DNA of 44,799 nucleotides from Bacillota bacterium. GTDB lineage: Bacteria; Bacillota; UBA994; UBA5500. The position numbers were made by a program, and so were the translations under genes. The stretch is from NCBI GenBank assembly GCA_023436245.1, contig JAEZJZ010000031.1:1-44799 (forward strand). The letters run 5' to 3'. Each line of letters begins with the position of its first letter. Within the stretch, counting starts at the first letter, position 1. Below the pieces are notes generated by a model that worked only from the letters and a program-made list of their open reading frames with translations, was not told the DNA's origin and did not search any database. Below are positions 32,528 through 40,234 of the stretch, one piece after another.

Positions 32528-33076
32528 CTAGCCCTCCATCTGCTTGCCGAGAAAACTGGCGGCCGTTTCGGCTAACTTGGACTCCATGTCGCCGAGAGTG
32601 GCTCCGGCATCCTTGCTGCAGATGATCACGCAACCGATCGGATGTCCATCAGCCGTGATGGGTGATATCACCTGGGCGGTGAACCCGTTGTCGTTTGCCA
32701 ACGAGCTGCCTTGCGATTTGCCGTCCTCTGAATTGATCATGATCGTTCTGCGTTCCTCCATGGCCAGTTCACTGAGCGGACCAACTGCCTGATTGAGCAA
32801 CTCTTTCTTGGATCCGCCCGCAACGGCAATGACGGTATCTCGATCGGCGATTAACGAGATATGCCCCGTGGCCTCATATAAAGAATCGACATATTCCTTT
32901 GCAAAATCACCCAACTCGCCGATGGGAGAATATTTCTTGAGAATGACTTCGCCATCACGGTCGACAAAGATCTCCAAAGGGTCGCCTTCGCGAATACGCA
33001 ACGTACGACGAATTTCCTTCGGAATGACGACGCGCCCCAGATCGTCGATGCGTCGGACGATACCCGTTGCTTTCAT
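32528..33076 (-). CDS. spoVT: Stage V sporulation transcription factor SpoVT
   Basis: 182 residues. N-terminal AbrB/SpoVT swapped-hairpin DNA-binding domain (about 1-50: MKATGIVRRIDDLGRVVIPK, then RRTLRIREGDPLEIF) and C-terminal GAF-like domain (about 55-180). It modulates sigma-G-dependent genes in the forespore. The ATG at 33076 has AAGGAGG seven bases upstream and a sigma-G-like promoter precedes it. Order mfd-PPIase-spoVT-spoVB is conserved among Bacillota. Confidence 0.96.
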   Translation of the reverse strand: MKATGIVRRIDDLGRVVIPKEIRRTLRIREGDPLEIFVDRDGEVILKKYSPIGELGDFAKEYVDSLYEATGHISLIADRDTVIAVAGGSKKELLNQAVGPLSELAMEERRTIMINSEDGKSQGSSLANDNGFTAQVISPITADGHPIGCVIICSKDAGATLGDMESKLAETAASFLGKQMEG

Positions 33077-33126
33077 CTTTCTGCCTCCTTAGTTCTGCGG
33101 TTGACAGTTACAGGTAACTCTGCGGT

Positions 33127-33156
33127 TAGTATACAACCAGCCAAGGGCATTTATGC
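33127..33156 (-). promoter_or_regulatory. Sigma-G-like promoter of spoVT
   Basis: GCATA (33156-33152), 18 bases, TATACTA (33133-33127) on the minus strand. This fits the sigma-G consensus gHATR-N17/18-CATWMTA except the first -10 base, and SpoVT is a known sigma-G target. Predicted leader about 45 bases. Confidence 0.65.
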
Positions 33157-33169
33157 GGAGGCAGAAAGC

Positions 33170-34138
33170 TTAGCGGACGAGCAGCAAGATCAACTGTTTA
33201 CCACGCAGCGTGCGCCGATACTGATTCCAAGCGGCATCCTTTTTGGCTTCCAGAGCCATCGGTTTCACCAAACTGGCTACATCTTCGTATATATTGGACT
33301 TTGCAGGCTGTTTGCTTTCCATTCTGATCAGATGCCAACCTTCGCTGGTTTGCACAGCCTCGCTGACTTGTCCAGGTTCGAGGGCGAAAGCGGCTGATTC
33401 AAAGGCGAGCTCCATCTCGCCGCGTTCAAACCAGCGCAGGCTGCCGCCAATTGCTGCCGTTTCCTGATCGCGGGACTTGGTCTTGGCCAGGGCAGCAAAG
33501 TCCCCCCCGGCAGCGAGCTCCGCCAGAACTTCTTCGGCTTGGTCCTTCGTCTCCAGAACGATGTGACTAACCTTCACCATCTCCGGAGAGTCAAATTTGC
33601 TCTTGTTCTGCTCAAAGTAGGCCTTGATCTCAGCCTCATCCACTGTCAGATTAGCCACCTCTCGCTCGTACAGACGAGTGAGCAACAGATTGTTGGCAAA
33701 GTGCTTCTGCAGGTCTGCCTCCTGTAGCTTTAGCGCAGCCAGTGCCGCAGTCCACTGCGGCTCTTCGTTATCGAAATAGCCCGCCTTGATCCACTGAACG
33801 TAGCTTTCGGCGTACTCATTCATCTCGGCCTCGGTGGCCAGCCCCACTGCCGCAGGCAGGAGAACCAGTTCCTCGGCCATCTGGTCGAGAATGTCTCGCT
33901 GGAACTTCTGCGAAAACCCGGCATCATATGAGGGATCCTGCCCGAATTGCCGGTCATAGATGAACTGCACAACATGCATCCTGGTGAACAGTTCTGAGCG
34001 AGTGATCGCCTCTCCCCCTACCCAGGCGGCCAAACGCAGGCTGACCAAGCCGTAGACAATAGTCAGCAGCAGCAACACCAAAATGGGGGCAAGGAATGGC
34101 CGCAACCTTTGAGGCACGGAGTAGGCTACCTTACTCAT
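33170..34138 (-). CDS. PpiC/PrsA-type peptidyl-prolyl isomerase, membrane-anchored
   Basis: About 322 residues. A short basic tail is followed by one TM or signal-anchor helix (about 16-36) without a lipobox cysteine, then a SurA-N-like helical domain (about 45-175) and a parvulin rotamase domain (about 188-282). The domain opens VKVSHIVLETKDQAEEVLAEL, then GGSLRWFERGEM and GWHLIRM. Probable extracytoplasmic folding factor. Two ATGs in a row (34141, 34138) follow GGGAGG; I list the second, which has the better 8-base spacing. It lies between mfd and spoVT. Confidence 0.92.
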   Translation of the reverse strand: MSKVAYSVPQRLRPFLAPILVLLLLTIVYGLVSLRLAAWVGGEAITRSELFTRMHVVQFIYDRQFGQDPSYDAGFSQKFQRDILDQMAEELVLLPAAVGLATEAEMNEYAESYVQWIKAGYFDNEEPQWTAALAALKLQEADLQKHFANNLLLTRLYEREVANLTVDEAEIKAYFEQNKSKFDSPEMVKVSHIVLETKDQAEEVLAELAAGGDFAALAKTKSRDQETAAIGGSLRWFERGEMELAFESAAFALEPGQVSEAVQTSEGWHLIRMESKQPAKSNIYEDVASLVKPMALEAKKDAAWNQYRRTLRGKQLILLLVR

Positions 34139-34164
34139 CATCTAACCCTCCCTATCATCGACTA

Positions 34165-37100
34165 TCAGGCTTGTTTTCCCAGCTCCAGCAGGAGCGGCAA
34201 CAGAGCCTTGGCTGCCGCCAGTGGGCTTTGTTGCAGCAATGGCTGCACGAGGACGCCTGGCTTGTTCGGCAGAGGACGCATCTGGCCGTTGGTGTGCTGA
34301 TAGAGCGCGGCAACGGCATCTGCTCCCAATCTGGTTTCCGGGGATAAACGCAGGGTGATGTCGCGGTCATTGATGGTCAACTGCGCGGCCTGCAACTTGG
34401 CGGCGGCCACGCGCAGCCTGGCCACCAAGAGCAGGTTCTGCACGGCCTCGGGTGGCTGGCCGTAGCGATCAGATAGTTCATCTTCCAGATCAGCCACATC
34501 GTCCAACTCTGTGGCCGAGCCGATCTTCTTGTACATCTCGATCTTCTGGCGGCTGTCCCGAATGTATCGGTCCGGAATATAGGCATCGAACGGCATCTGC
34601 AGCTCAACCTCGATCTGCTTGCGAGCCGGTTGTCCCTTCAGCTCGCGCACCGCATCCTCCAGCAGCTGGCAATAGAGGTCGAAACCCACGGCAACCATGA
34701 ATCCGTGCTGTTCCGGTCCGAGGATGTTGCCGGCGCCGCGAATCTCCAGATCACGCATGGCGATCTTGAACCCTGAGCCCAACTCGGTGAACTCTTTGAT
34801 GGCCTGCAAACGCTTGTCTGCAACCTCGGAAAGAGCCTTCTCCGGTCGATAGGTGAAATAGGCGTAGGCCACGCGGTTGGAGCGGCCGACGCGACCACGC
34901 AGCTGGTAGAGTTGGGCCAAGCCGAACTTGTCCGCATCCTCCACTATCATAGTATTAACGTTAGGAATATCTAGACCAGATTCGATGATGGTTGTGCTCA
35001 CCAAAACGTCGTATTCGCCTTCCATGAAATCAAGCATCAGTCGTTCCAGCCGGTCTTCGCCCATGCGACCGTGACCATGACAGATGCGGGCCTCGGGCAC
35101 CAGCTTGGCCAGACGCTCAACCACACTCTGAATGCTGCGCACCCGATTATGCACGTAGTAGACTTGCCCATTTCGCTCCAACTCTCGGCGGATGGCGCTC
35201 CGCACTAGTTCTTGATTATACTCGACCACATAGGTCTGCACCGGGAAGCGGTCTTCCGGGGGAGTCTCAATCACACTCATGTCCCGCATCCCCACCATCG
35301 CCATGTGCAGGGTGCGCGGGATGGGAGTCGCGGTGAGCGTGAGCGTATCCACCGACTGCTTCAGCTCTTTCAGTCGCTCTTTGTGGGCGACTCCGAAGCG
35401 TTGTTCCTCATCGATGATCAAGAGCCCCAAGTCCTTGAACTTGACGTCCTTCTGCAGCAAACGGTGGGTACCAATCACCACATCGACCAGCCCTTGGGAA
35501 AGACGCTTGGCGGTGGCTGTGTTCTCAGCTGGGCTGCGAAAACGGGAGAGCAATGACACGTCCAGCGGGAACCCGGCGAACCGCTCCCGAAAGGTGCTGT
35601 AGTGCTGCTGCGCCAAGATGGTTGTCGGAACCAACACGGCAACTTGCTTGCCTGCGCTGGCCACCTTGAAAGCGGCCCGCACTGCGACCTCTGTCTTGCC
35701 ATAACCAACGTCACCGCAGAGCAGGCGATCCATTGGCTGAGGAGCCTCCAAGTCGCGTTTGATCTCAGCGATTGCCTGCACCTGATCCGGCGTCTCCCGG
35801 TACGGAAAGTTGTGTTCCATTTGATCCTGCCACTCTCCGTCCTCCGGGAAGCCGAAACCAGAGCTACTGGCGCGACCTGCATAGAGCAGCAGCAGTTGCC
35901 TGGCCATCTCCTGCACGGATTCCTTCACCCTGGCTTTTACCTTTTGCCAGTCTCCTCCGCCGAGGCTATAGACCTTTGGCTCTCTTCCCTCGGCCCCGAC
36001 GTACTTCTGCAAGAGATGCAGCTGATCGGTCGGTACGTAAAGGCTGTCCTGCCCGGAGTATTTGACATGCAGATAATCCCGATGCAGCCCGTCGATCTCC
36101 AAGGTCTTGATGCCAAGATAGCGGCCAATCCCATGTTGCACATGCACGACATAGTCGCCCACAGCCAGATCGCGATAGTCGGCCAGCTTGGCGCCTTCCG
36201 CCTTGCTCAGCCGGCTGCGTTTGCGGGTTCTGATCCGCTGCAGAATGTCTCCCTCGGTCAACAAGTACAGACGGCTCTCAGGAATCTCCAGTCCGGCGGA
36301 AAGGTCCCCCTGCAGGAGGGTGATCTGTCCTGCTCTGGGCAGGGAGCCAGGGTCCAGGATGCTGATCGAATCAAACCCCTCGCCCTCCAGGTACTGCTTC
36401 ACCTGCTCCTGGCGACCGGTCTCGCCGGCCATAATCAGCACCCGATACTGATTCTGCAGCAGCCGACCTACCTCTTGACGGAAAAAGCCCATTTGCCCCT
36501 GGAAACTGGGGATGCTGCGCGCAAGAAAAGCGACGTGACGATCGATGTGCCAGGGGGCAGGCCTACGTGGAAAGAGCGCAAGGAAGAGCGTCCTGCCGAA
36601 CGGGAGCTGCGATACCAGTTCACCCGGAGTAAATGCCACTTCCATCTGTTGTGGCAAGAGCCGCCCTTCGGCGAGAAGGCTGGTCACGCCTTCACTGAGG
36701 AGGCTTTGATCGCCCTCGGCTTGTTCCCAGATGCGCGTCGGCTCATCTACCACGACCAGTGTCTGGTCAGATAAGTAGTCCAGAAGGGTGAATCGCTTCC
36801 CGGCAAAGAAGGGCAAGTACCTCTCCCGCCCTGGAAAGACGAGACCCGACTCCAGCCTAGACAAGTCCTCGCCAACATGTTCCTGCAGCTTAGCCGCCAA
36901 CCCAGGGTTCTGCTTCTTCGCCTTTTCCAGAGCAGCCGCCAGGCGCTTCAGGCCGTCAGCGGTCGCAGATTCCGGCCAAATGCTTTCCTGTGCAGGCAGA
37001 ATAGAAACCTCTTCTATGTTCTGCAGAGAGCGTTGGGTGGTCAAATCGAACTGCCGGACTAGATCGATCTCGTCTCCAAACCATTCGATCCGTACCGGCC

Positions 37101-37668
37101 ACTCATTGGTCAAACCGTAGACGTCCAGGATGCCGCCCCGCTGGCTGAACTGCCCGGGACTCTCCACCATTTCCACGCGCTCATAGCCGGCCTGCACCAA
37201 GAGGCAAATCACAGCGGCCGGCGCTATCACCTGTCCGTAGGCCAGGTTGATACTGTGGGCAGCAAAGGTGGCCGGATCCGGCAGCGAGAAGCAGAGAGCT
37301 TCCCAGCTGGCCACAAGCAGCAATCGCTCTCCCTGACCGAGGCGCTCCAGAATACGCAAACGCTCGGCGGCAATCTCTGGACTCTGCGCCGCGATACCGT
37401 AAAGGGGATTCTCGCGCACAGGAAACGTCAACACAGGGACTTGTGGCAAGAATGCCTGCAGATCCCGGGCGGCCTGCTCGGCCTGCGCGCCAGAAGCCGT
37501 GATATAGAGCAGAGGCAAGCGTCCATCGGCAGCAAAGGCTGCTGCTAAGAGACTCTTGACTGAACCTCCCAGTCCAGATACCAGCAGATTGCCGGACTGC
37601 CCGGCCAAAGCCTGCCGCACGGACAACCAGCTCTCACTTTCAGCCAGCAGGCTGGTCCAAAGATTCAT
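34165..37668 (-). CDS. mfd: Transcription-repair coupling factor
   Basis: 1167 residues. Removes stalled RNA polymerase and recruits UvrA. N-terminal UvrB-like domains (VESPGQFSQRGGILDVYGL, about residues 160-178) are followed by the RNA-polymerase-interacting domain and the RecG-like translocase: Walker A GDVGYGKTEVAVRAAF near 650, DEEQRFG near 750 and TLTATPIPRTL shortly after. The C-terminal TRCF domain is intact. The ATG at 37668 has GGAGGTG seven bases upstream. It follows fin with a 201-base gap. Interestingly, a perfect 0A-box sequence (TGTCGAA, 37799-37805) lies upstream of it, possibly by chance. Confidence 0.97.
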   Translation of the reverse strand: MNLWTSLLAESESWLSVRQALAGQSGNLLVSGLGGSVKSLLAAAFAADGRLPLLYITASGAQAEQAARDLQAFLPQVPVLTFPVRENPLYGIAAQSPEIAAERLRILERLGQGERLLLVASWEALCFSLPDPATFAAHSINLAYGQVIAPAAVICLLVQAGYERVEMVESPGQFSQRGGILDVYGLTNEWPVRIEWFGDEIDLVRQFDLTTQRSLQNIEEVSILPAQESIWPESATADGLKRLAAALEKAKKQNPGLAAKLQEHVGEDLSRLESGLVFPGRERYLPFFAGKRFTLLDYLSDQTLVVVDEPTRIWEQAEGDQSLLSEGVTSLLAEGRLLPQQMEVAFTPGELVSQLPFGRTLFLALFPRRPAPWHIDRHVAFLARSIPSFQGQMGFFRQEVGRLLQNQYRVLIMAGETGRQEQVKQYLEGEGFDSISILDPGSLPRAGQITLLQGDLSAGLEIPESRLYLLTEGDILQRIRTRKRSRLSKAEGAKLADYRDLAVGDYVVHVQHGIGRYLGIKTLEIDGLHRDYLHVKYSGQDSLYVPTDQLHLLQKYVGAEGREPKVYSLGGGDWQKVKARVKESVQEMARQLLLLYAGRASSSGFGFPEDGEWQDQMEHNFPYRETPDQVQAIAEIKRDLEAPQPMDRLLCGDVGYGKTEVAVRAAFKVASAGKQVAVLVPTTILAQQHYSTFRERFAGFPLDVSLLSRFRSPAENTATAKRLSQGLVDVVIGTHRLLQKDVKFKDLGLLIIDEEQRFGVAHKERLKELKQSVDTLTLTATPIPRTLHMAMVGMRDMSVIETPPEDRFPVQTYVVEYNQELVRSAIRRELERNGQVYYVHNRVRSIQSVVERLAKLVPEARICHGHGRMGEDRLERLMLDFMEGEYDVLVSTTIIESGLDIPNVNTMIVEDADKFGLAQLYQLRGRVGRSNRVAYAYFTYRPEKALSEVADKRLQAIKEFTELGSGFKIAMRDLEIRGAGNILGPEQHGFMVAVGFDLYCQLLEDAVRELKGQPARKQIEVELQMPFDAYIPDRYIRDSRQKIEMYKKIGSATELDDVADLEDELSDRYGQPPEAVQNLLLVARLRVAAAKLQAAQLTINDRDITLRLSPETRLGADAVAALYQHTNGQMRPLPNKPGVLVQPLLQQSPLAAAKALLPLLLELGKQA

Positions 37669-37728
37669 GGTCGCACCTCCGCTTGTCCACAAATGAGTCT
37701 CGTATCGTAAACCGTTTGGTTACCTGAC

Positions 37729-37750
37729 GGCATCAAGTCTCAGTCCAACA
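37729..37750. repeat. Left half of the 69-bp hairpin element upstream of mfd
   Basis: GGCATCAAGTCTCAGTCCAA matches the left arm of the elements at 39273 and 39376 exactly, but no matching right arm follows. It is a solo or truncated copy in the mfd leader. Confidence 0.7.
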
Positions 37751-37824
37751 CTAACAATCATTTTAACACGAGGCGGTTGTAGAACCATAACACGTCCTGT
37801 CGAACATACATTTTGCCAAACTAA

Positions 37825-37848
37825 TTGCCGCCCCAGATGAGGCGGCAA
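37825..37848 (-). terminator. Hairpin after fin
   Basis: TTGCCGCC (37825-37832) and GGCGGCAA (37841-37848) form an 8-bp stem with an 8-base loop, followed on the minus strand by TTAGTTTGG. Probable terminator of the prsW-like/fin unit. Confidence 0.6.
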
Positions 37849-37869
37849 GCTCTTGGCGAATGGGCGAAA

Positions 37870-38103
37870 CTAGTGCAACAGGCGAGGCTGAACGGCCAAG
37901 GTCGGCAAGTCGTCTGCCTCCAAGACCGAGGCACACTCATCGCACAGACAAAACAACACCAGTGCGTCTGCCGCCTGCAGCACGAACTCAGGCCATTCCT
38001 CACTGGACAACTCATGCAGACCCAGTCTCTCAGCTGTCAGGTCCTCAGAATCGAATTCGGCAATAGTGGAACGGCAGCTGTCGCAGATGTAACGCACTCT
38101 CAC
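37870..38103 (-). CDS. fin: Anti-sigma-F factor Fin
   Basis: 77 residues from the GTG at 38103. Four cysteines in two CxxC knuckles (C7-DS-C10 and C54-DE-C57) form a putative zinc site. The region between contains ERLGLHELSSEEW, which aligns with the LGLNHLTPEER stretch of Bacillus Fin. In Bacillus, Fin (YabK) is made under sigma-F and helps the switch to sigma-G; it sits between pth and mfd exactly as here. The GTG overlaps the stop of the upstream membrane-protein gene by four bases (GTGA), with a G-rich ribosome site six bases upstream. A longer in-frame reading upstream would run out of frame through the membrane protein gene and is rejected. Confidence 0.88.
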   Translation of the reverse strand: MRVRYICDSCRSTIAEFDSEDLTAERLGLHELSSEEWPEFVLQAADALVLFCLCDECASVLEADDLPTLAVQPRLLH

Positions 38104-38516
38104 AATCTTCCCCCCCACCTCTGTTCGACCAGACGAGCGACGGATACGTTCCAGAGCAGGTGCAGCCCTGAGCCAAGCAGCAGACCCCACATCAAACTGC
38201 CTGTAGACGATAACCCCCACACCGTCACTGCGGCAAAGGCGCCGTGACCAACCAGACTGCACCAAGCGGCGACATAACCCACCAATGGAAAGGGCCGTGG
38301 TCTCTGCAGGATATCTGAGACTGCCTCCAAGAATCCAAAGCCAAGGTGCACCCACCAGAGAGAAGCTGACAACAATGCGGCGCTTCCCGTCTTCAGCAGC
38401 TCTTCCAAGACAGGCACTATGGTGATGATGCTGATATTGCCAAACGATCGAACGACCAAGCGGTTGGACAGGTATGCGGCGGTACTGGCCAAGAGAATCG
38501 CCAAAAGAACCTGCAA
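38100..38516 (-). CDS. Small PrsW-like putative intramembrane protease
   Basis: 138 residues with about four to five hydrophobic segments. The motif set of the PrsW glutamic-type intramembrane protease family is recognisable in order: EELLKTG (E38, E39, K42), GFGFLEAVSD (E64), GHGAFAAVTVWG (H91) and GLHLLWN (H119, N123). It is shorter than typical PrsW. The start is TTG at 38516 with GGAGGTG eight bases upstream. It overlaps fin by four bases, so the two are translationally coupled. In Bacillus, PrsW cleaves the anti-sigma factor RsiW; here a forespore role beside Fin is inference. Confidence 0.65.
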   Translation of the reverse strand: MQVLLAILLASTAAYLSNRLVVRSFGNISIITIVPVLEELLKTGSAALLSASLWWVHLGFGFLEAVSDILQRPRPFPLVGYVAAWCSLVGHGAFAAVTVWGLSSTGSLMWGLLLGSGLHLLWNVSVARLVEQRWGGRL

Positions 38517-38526
38517 GCGAAAAACA

Positions 38527-38564
38527 CCTCCCCGGTGTCACTATTAGTCTGCCAAGCACCGGGG
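38527..38564 (-). promoter_or_regulatory. Stem-loop overlapping the prsW-like ribosome site
   Basis: CCCCGGTG (38530-38537) and CACCGGGG (38557-38564) form an 8-bp GC-rich stem with a 19-base loop. On the minus strand the downstream arm runs straight into the GGGGAGG ribosome site and is followed by TGTTTTTC. It could be a terminator of pth or a structure that occludes the start of the prsW-like/fin unit. Confidence 0.55.
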
Positions 38565-38620
38565 CTTTAATTCGGAATTCGGTTCAAGTTTTGTCTGCAA
38601 CTGATCTGCGGACGGCAGAG

Positions 38621-39178
38621 CTACCCGTTGTGCTGGGAAGCTGCCTGTTCAGCTCCCTGTTCGACCCAAGTCTCCACCGCGACACAGGCCTTCTCCACAG
38701 CCAGCTTGAACATTGCCTTGTCGTCTCCGAGGAAGGGCTTCAGTACATGGTCGATCACATCGTCGGCGTCAGGTCGACCAATGCCGAGCCGCAAACGAGC
38801 GAACTCCTGCGTGCCGAGGGCGGCAATAATCGACTTGAGGCCGTTCTGGCCACCGGAACTGCCCTGGGCACGCAGGCGAATCCGACCCACAGGCAGATCT
38901 AGATCATCTGAGATGATCAAGAGGTCGGCCAATTGCACGTTCAACTTGCGCACAGCATTGGCCACCGCGATTCCACTGCGATTCATGTACGTGGTGGGTT
39001 GCAGCAGTGTCACTGCCTGCCCGGCGATGGTGCCCTTGCCAGCAATAGCTGGCCCCAACGTACCGCGCACGCTGATTCTATGCAATCGTGCGAGTTCGCT
39101 GACGACCATGAACCCTGCGTTGTGCCTGGTACCGGCATACTCTCTACCAGGGTTTCCTAATCCCACAATCAATTTCAT
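38621..39178 (-). CDS. pth: Peptidyl-tRNA hydrolase
   Basis: 185 residues. Releases tRNA from prematurely dissociated peptidyl-tRNA. Signatures: GLGNPGREYAGTRHNAGF at the N-terminus (catalytic H19), TYMNRSGIAV, and the DDLDLPVGRIRLR segment near the middle. The ATG at 39178 has GGGGGAG eight bases upstream; reading further upstream enters a repeat and is rejected. It follows the L25 gene after 333 bases containing two 69-bp hairpins. Confidence 0.96.
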   Translation of the reverse strand: MKLIVGLGNPGREYAGTRHNAGFMVVSELARLHRISVRGTLGPAIAGKGTIAGQAVTLLQPTTYMNRSGIAVANAVRKLNVQLADLLIISDDLDLPVGRIRLRAQGSSGGQNGLKSIIAALGTQEFARLRLGIGRPDADDVIDHVLKPFLGDDKAMFKLAVEKACVAVETWVEQGAEQAASQHNG

Positions 39179-39218
39179 CTGTTCGTCTCCCCCAGACAAA
39201 AAAATCCGCCCTGGCAGC

Positions 39219-39254
39219 GGGACAAGATCCTTCGCTGCGCTCAGGATGACAAGG
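39219..39254. repeat. TTCGCTGCGCTCAGGATGACA repeat upstream of pth
   Basis: GATCCTTCGCTGCGCTCAGG followed by ATGACAAGG. Translated in one frame it gives the VILSAAKDL string often mis-annotated as protein in many genomes. A diverged copy lies at 27254-27277. Confidence 0.65.
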
Positions 39255-39272
39255 TTTTGCTTTTCGGTGTGT

Positions 39273-39341
39273 GGCATTAAGTCTCAGTCCAATTGACTTC
39301 GGTGAAAACAGTCTTACAGCAACGGTTTGAGACTTGATGCC
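39273..39341. repeat. 69-bp hairpin element, copy 1
   Basis: Arms GGCATTAAGTCTCA (39273-39286) and TGAGACTTGATGCC (39328-39341), with a 41-base interior. It differs from copy 2 by a single T for C in the left arm, which still allows a G-T pair. Confidence 0.85.
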
Positions 39342-39375
39342 TTACTGCACGCTGGCGATTGACACTTTACGGTGT

Positions 39376-39444
39376 GGCATCAAGTCTCAGTCCAATTGAC
39401 TTCGGTGAAAACAGTCTTACAGCAACGGTTTGAGACTTGATGCC
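39376..39444. repeat. 69-bp hairpin element, copy 2
   Basis: Arms GGCATCAAGTCTCA (39376-39389) and TGAGACTTGATGCC (39431-39444) are perfectly complementary over 14 bp. The interior is identical to copy 1. The two lie 103 bp apart in the L25-pth gap, separated by 34 bases of unrelated sequence. Confidence 0.88.
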
Positions 39445-39483
39445 TTACTAGTTTATCGCGAACCAGGACACCGGTAAAGCGAA

Positions 39484-39504
39484 GAGCGCAGCTTGGCTGC
39501 GCTC
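39484..39504 (-). terminator. Hairpin downstream of L25
   Basis: GAGCGCAGC (39484-39492) and GCTGCGCTC (39496-39504) form a 9-bp stem with a 3-base loop, eight bases after the L25 stop. CTTCGCTTT follows on the minus strand, a weak T-tract. Confidence 0.55.
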
Positions 39505-39511
39505 AAAACTG

Positions 39512-40153
39512 TCAAATCTCCACTTCTGGTTTGTTCGGCTCGGCCGCCACAATCAGAGGGGCCTGCACCACTTCCGTCTCGGGTACATCCTGCGTCCGGG
39601 TGTTGCTGGCCACAACGGTGGCGATCATCTGTGCAGGATTACTGACCAGCGCTAGACCAGGCGGAAGCCGCAGGTCGGAAGCACTGATGCTGCGACCAAA
39701 GTCGAGGTCGGAAATCTCCACCGACAGCGCTGGCAACAAGTGAGCTGGCAGACCACGCACTTCGATCTCGCGAATGCCGGTCTGCAGCACTCCGCCTGCC
39801 TTCACCCCGGCGGGGCTGCCGTGCAGCTGAAGCGGTATGGCCACCTGCACCTCCTCATTCATGTCAATCACCTGCAAGTCGATGTGTCGCGGCTTTCTGG
39901 TGAGCGCATCATACTGCACCTCTTTGATCATCACCGGCTCTGTGCAGCCGCCCACAAGTGCGACTTGCAGCACAGCGCTGGAGGATCCGCGCCGCAGAAT
40001 GTCCTGCAACAGGATCTCATCAACCCAAATGGGCTGTGCGTGCTGGTGGTGGCCGTACAACACTCCTGGAACCTTCCCTTGCTCTCGTTCATGGTGCAGA
40101 TTGTGTTTGGTTCCCTTTTGGCGGGGGCTCGCCTGAATCACTAGGTTTGGCAC
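39512..40153 (-). CDS. rplY: 50S ribosomal protein L25 / general stress protein Ctc
   Basis: 213 residues: an N-terminal 5S-rRNA-binding L25 domain (about 1-92, KVPGVLYG motif at about 28-35) plus the C-terminal TL5 beta domain, as in the longer CTC proteins. The start codon is GTG at 40153, with AGGAGG eight bases upstream. Located between prs and pth as in Bacillus ctc. The C-terminal tail is acidic (EPNKPEVEI). Confidence 0.94.
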   Translation of the reverse strand: MPNLVIQASPRQKGTKHNLHHEREQGKVPGVLYGHHQHAQPIWVDEILLQDILRRGSSSAVLQVALVGGCTEPVMIKEVQYDALTRKPRHIDLQVIDMNEEVQVAIPLQLHGSPAGVKAGGVLQTGIREIEVRGLPAHLLPALSVEISDLDFGRSISASDLRLPPGLALVSNPAQMIATVVASNTRTQDVPETEVVQAPLIVAAEPNKPEVEI

Positions 40154-40234
40154 AATGCCTACCTCCTCTTTGGAAATATCTAGCTATCGTAGATTATTCC
40201 CCGGGTAAGCGCTTGCCAAACCCATGCGGTCCAC

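Noticed and set aside
37799..37805. Perfect 0A box (TGTCGAA) upstream of mfd as a Spo0A site
   Set aside because: A single 7-base match without a second box or well-formed promoter can occur by chance; mentioned only in the mfd entry.
38104..38559. N-terminal extension of fin to 38559 in the same frame
   Set aside because: It overlaps out of frame with the PrsW-like protein, which has a good ribosome site and clear motifs. The Fin homology begins only at the GTG at 38103.
39179..39277. 33-residue N-terminal extension of pth
   Set aside because: It is the translation of the TTCGCTGCGCTCAGG repeat (VILSAAKDL). The ATG at 39178 has a proper ribosome site and matches the family N-terminus.
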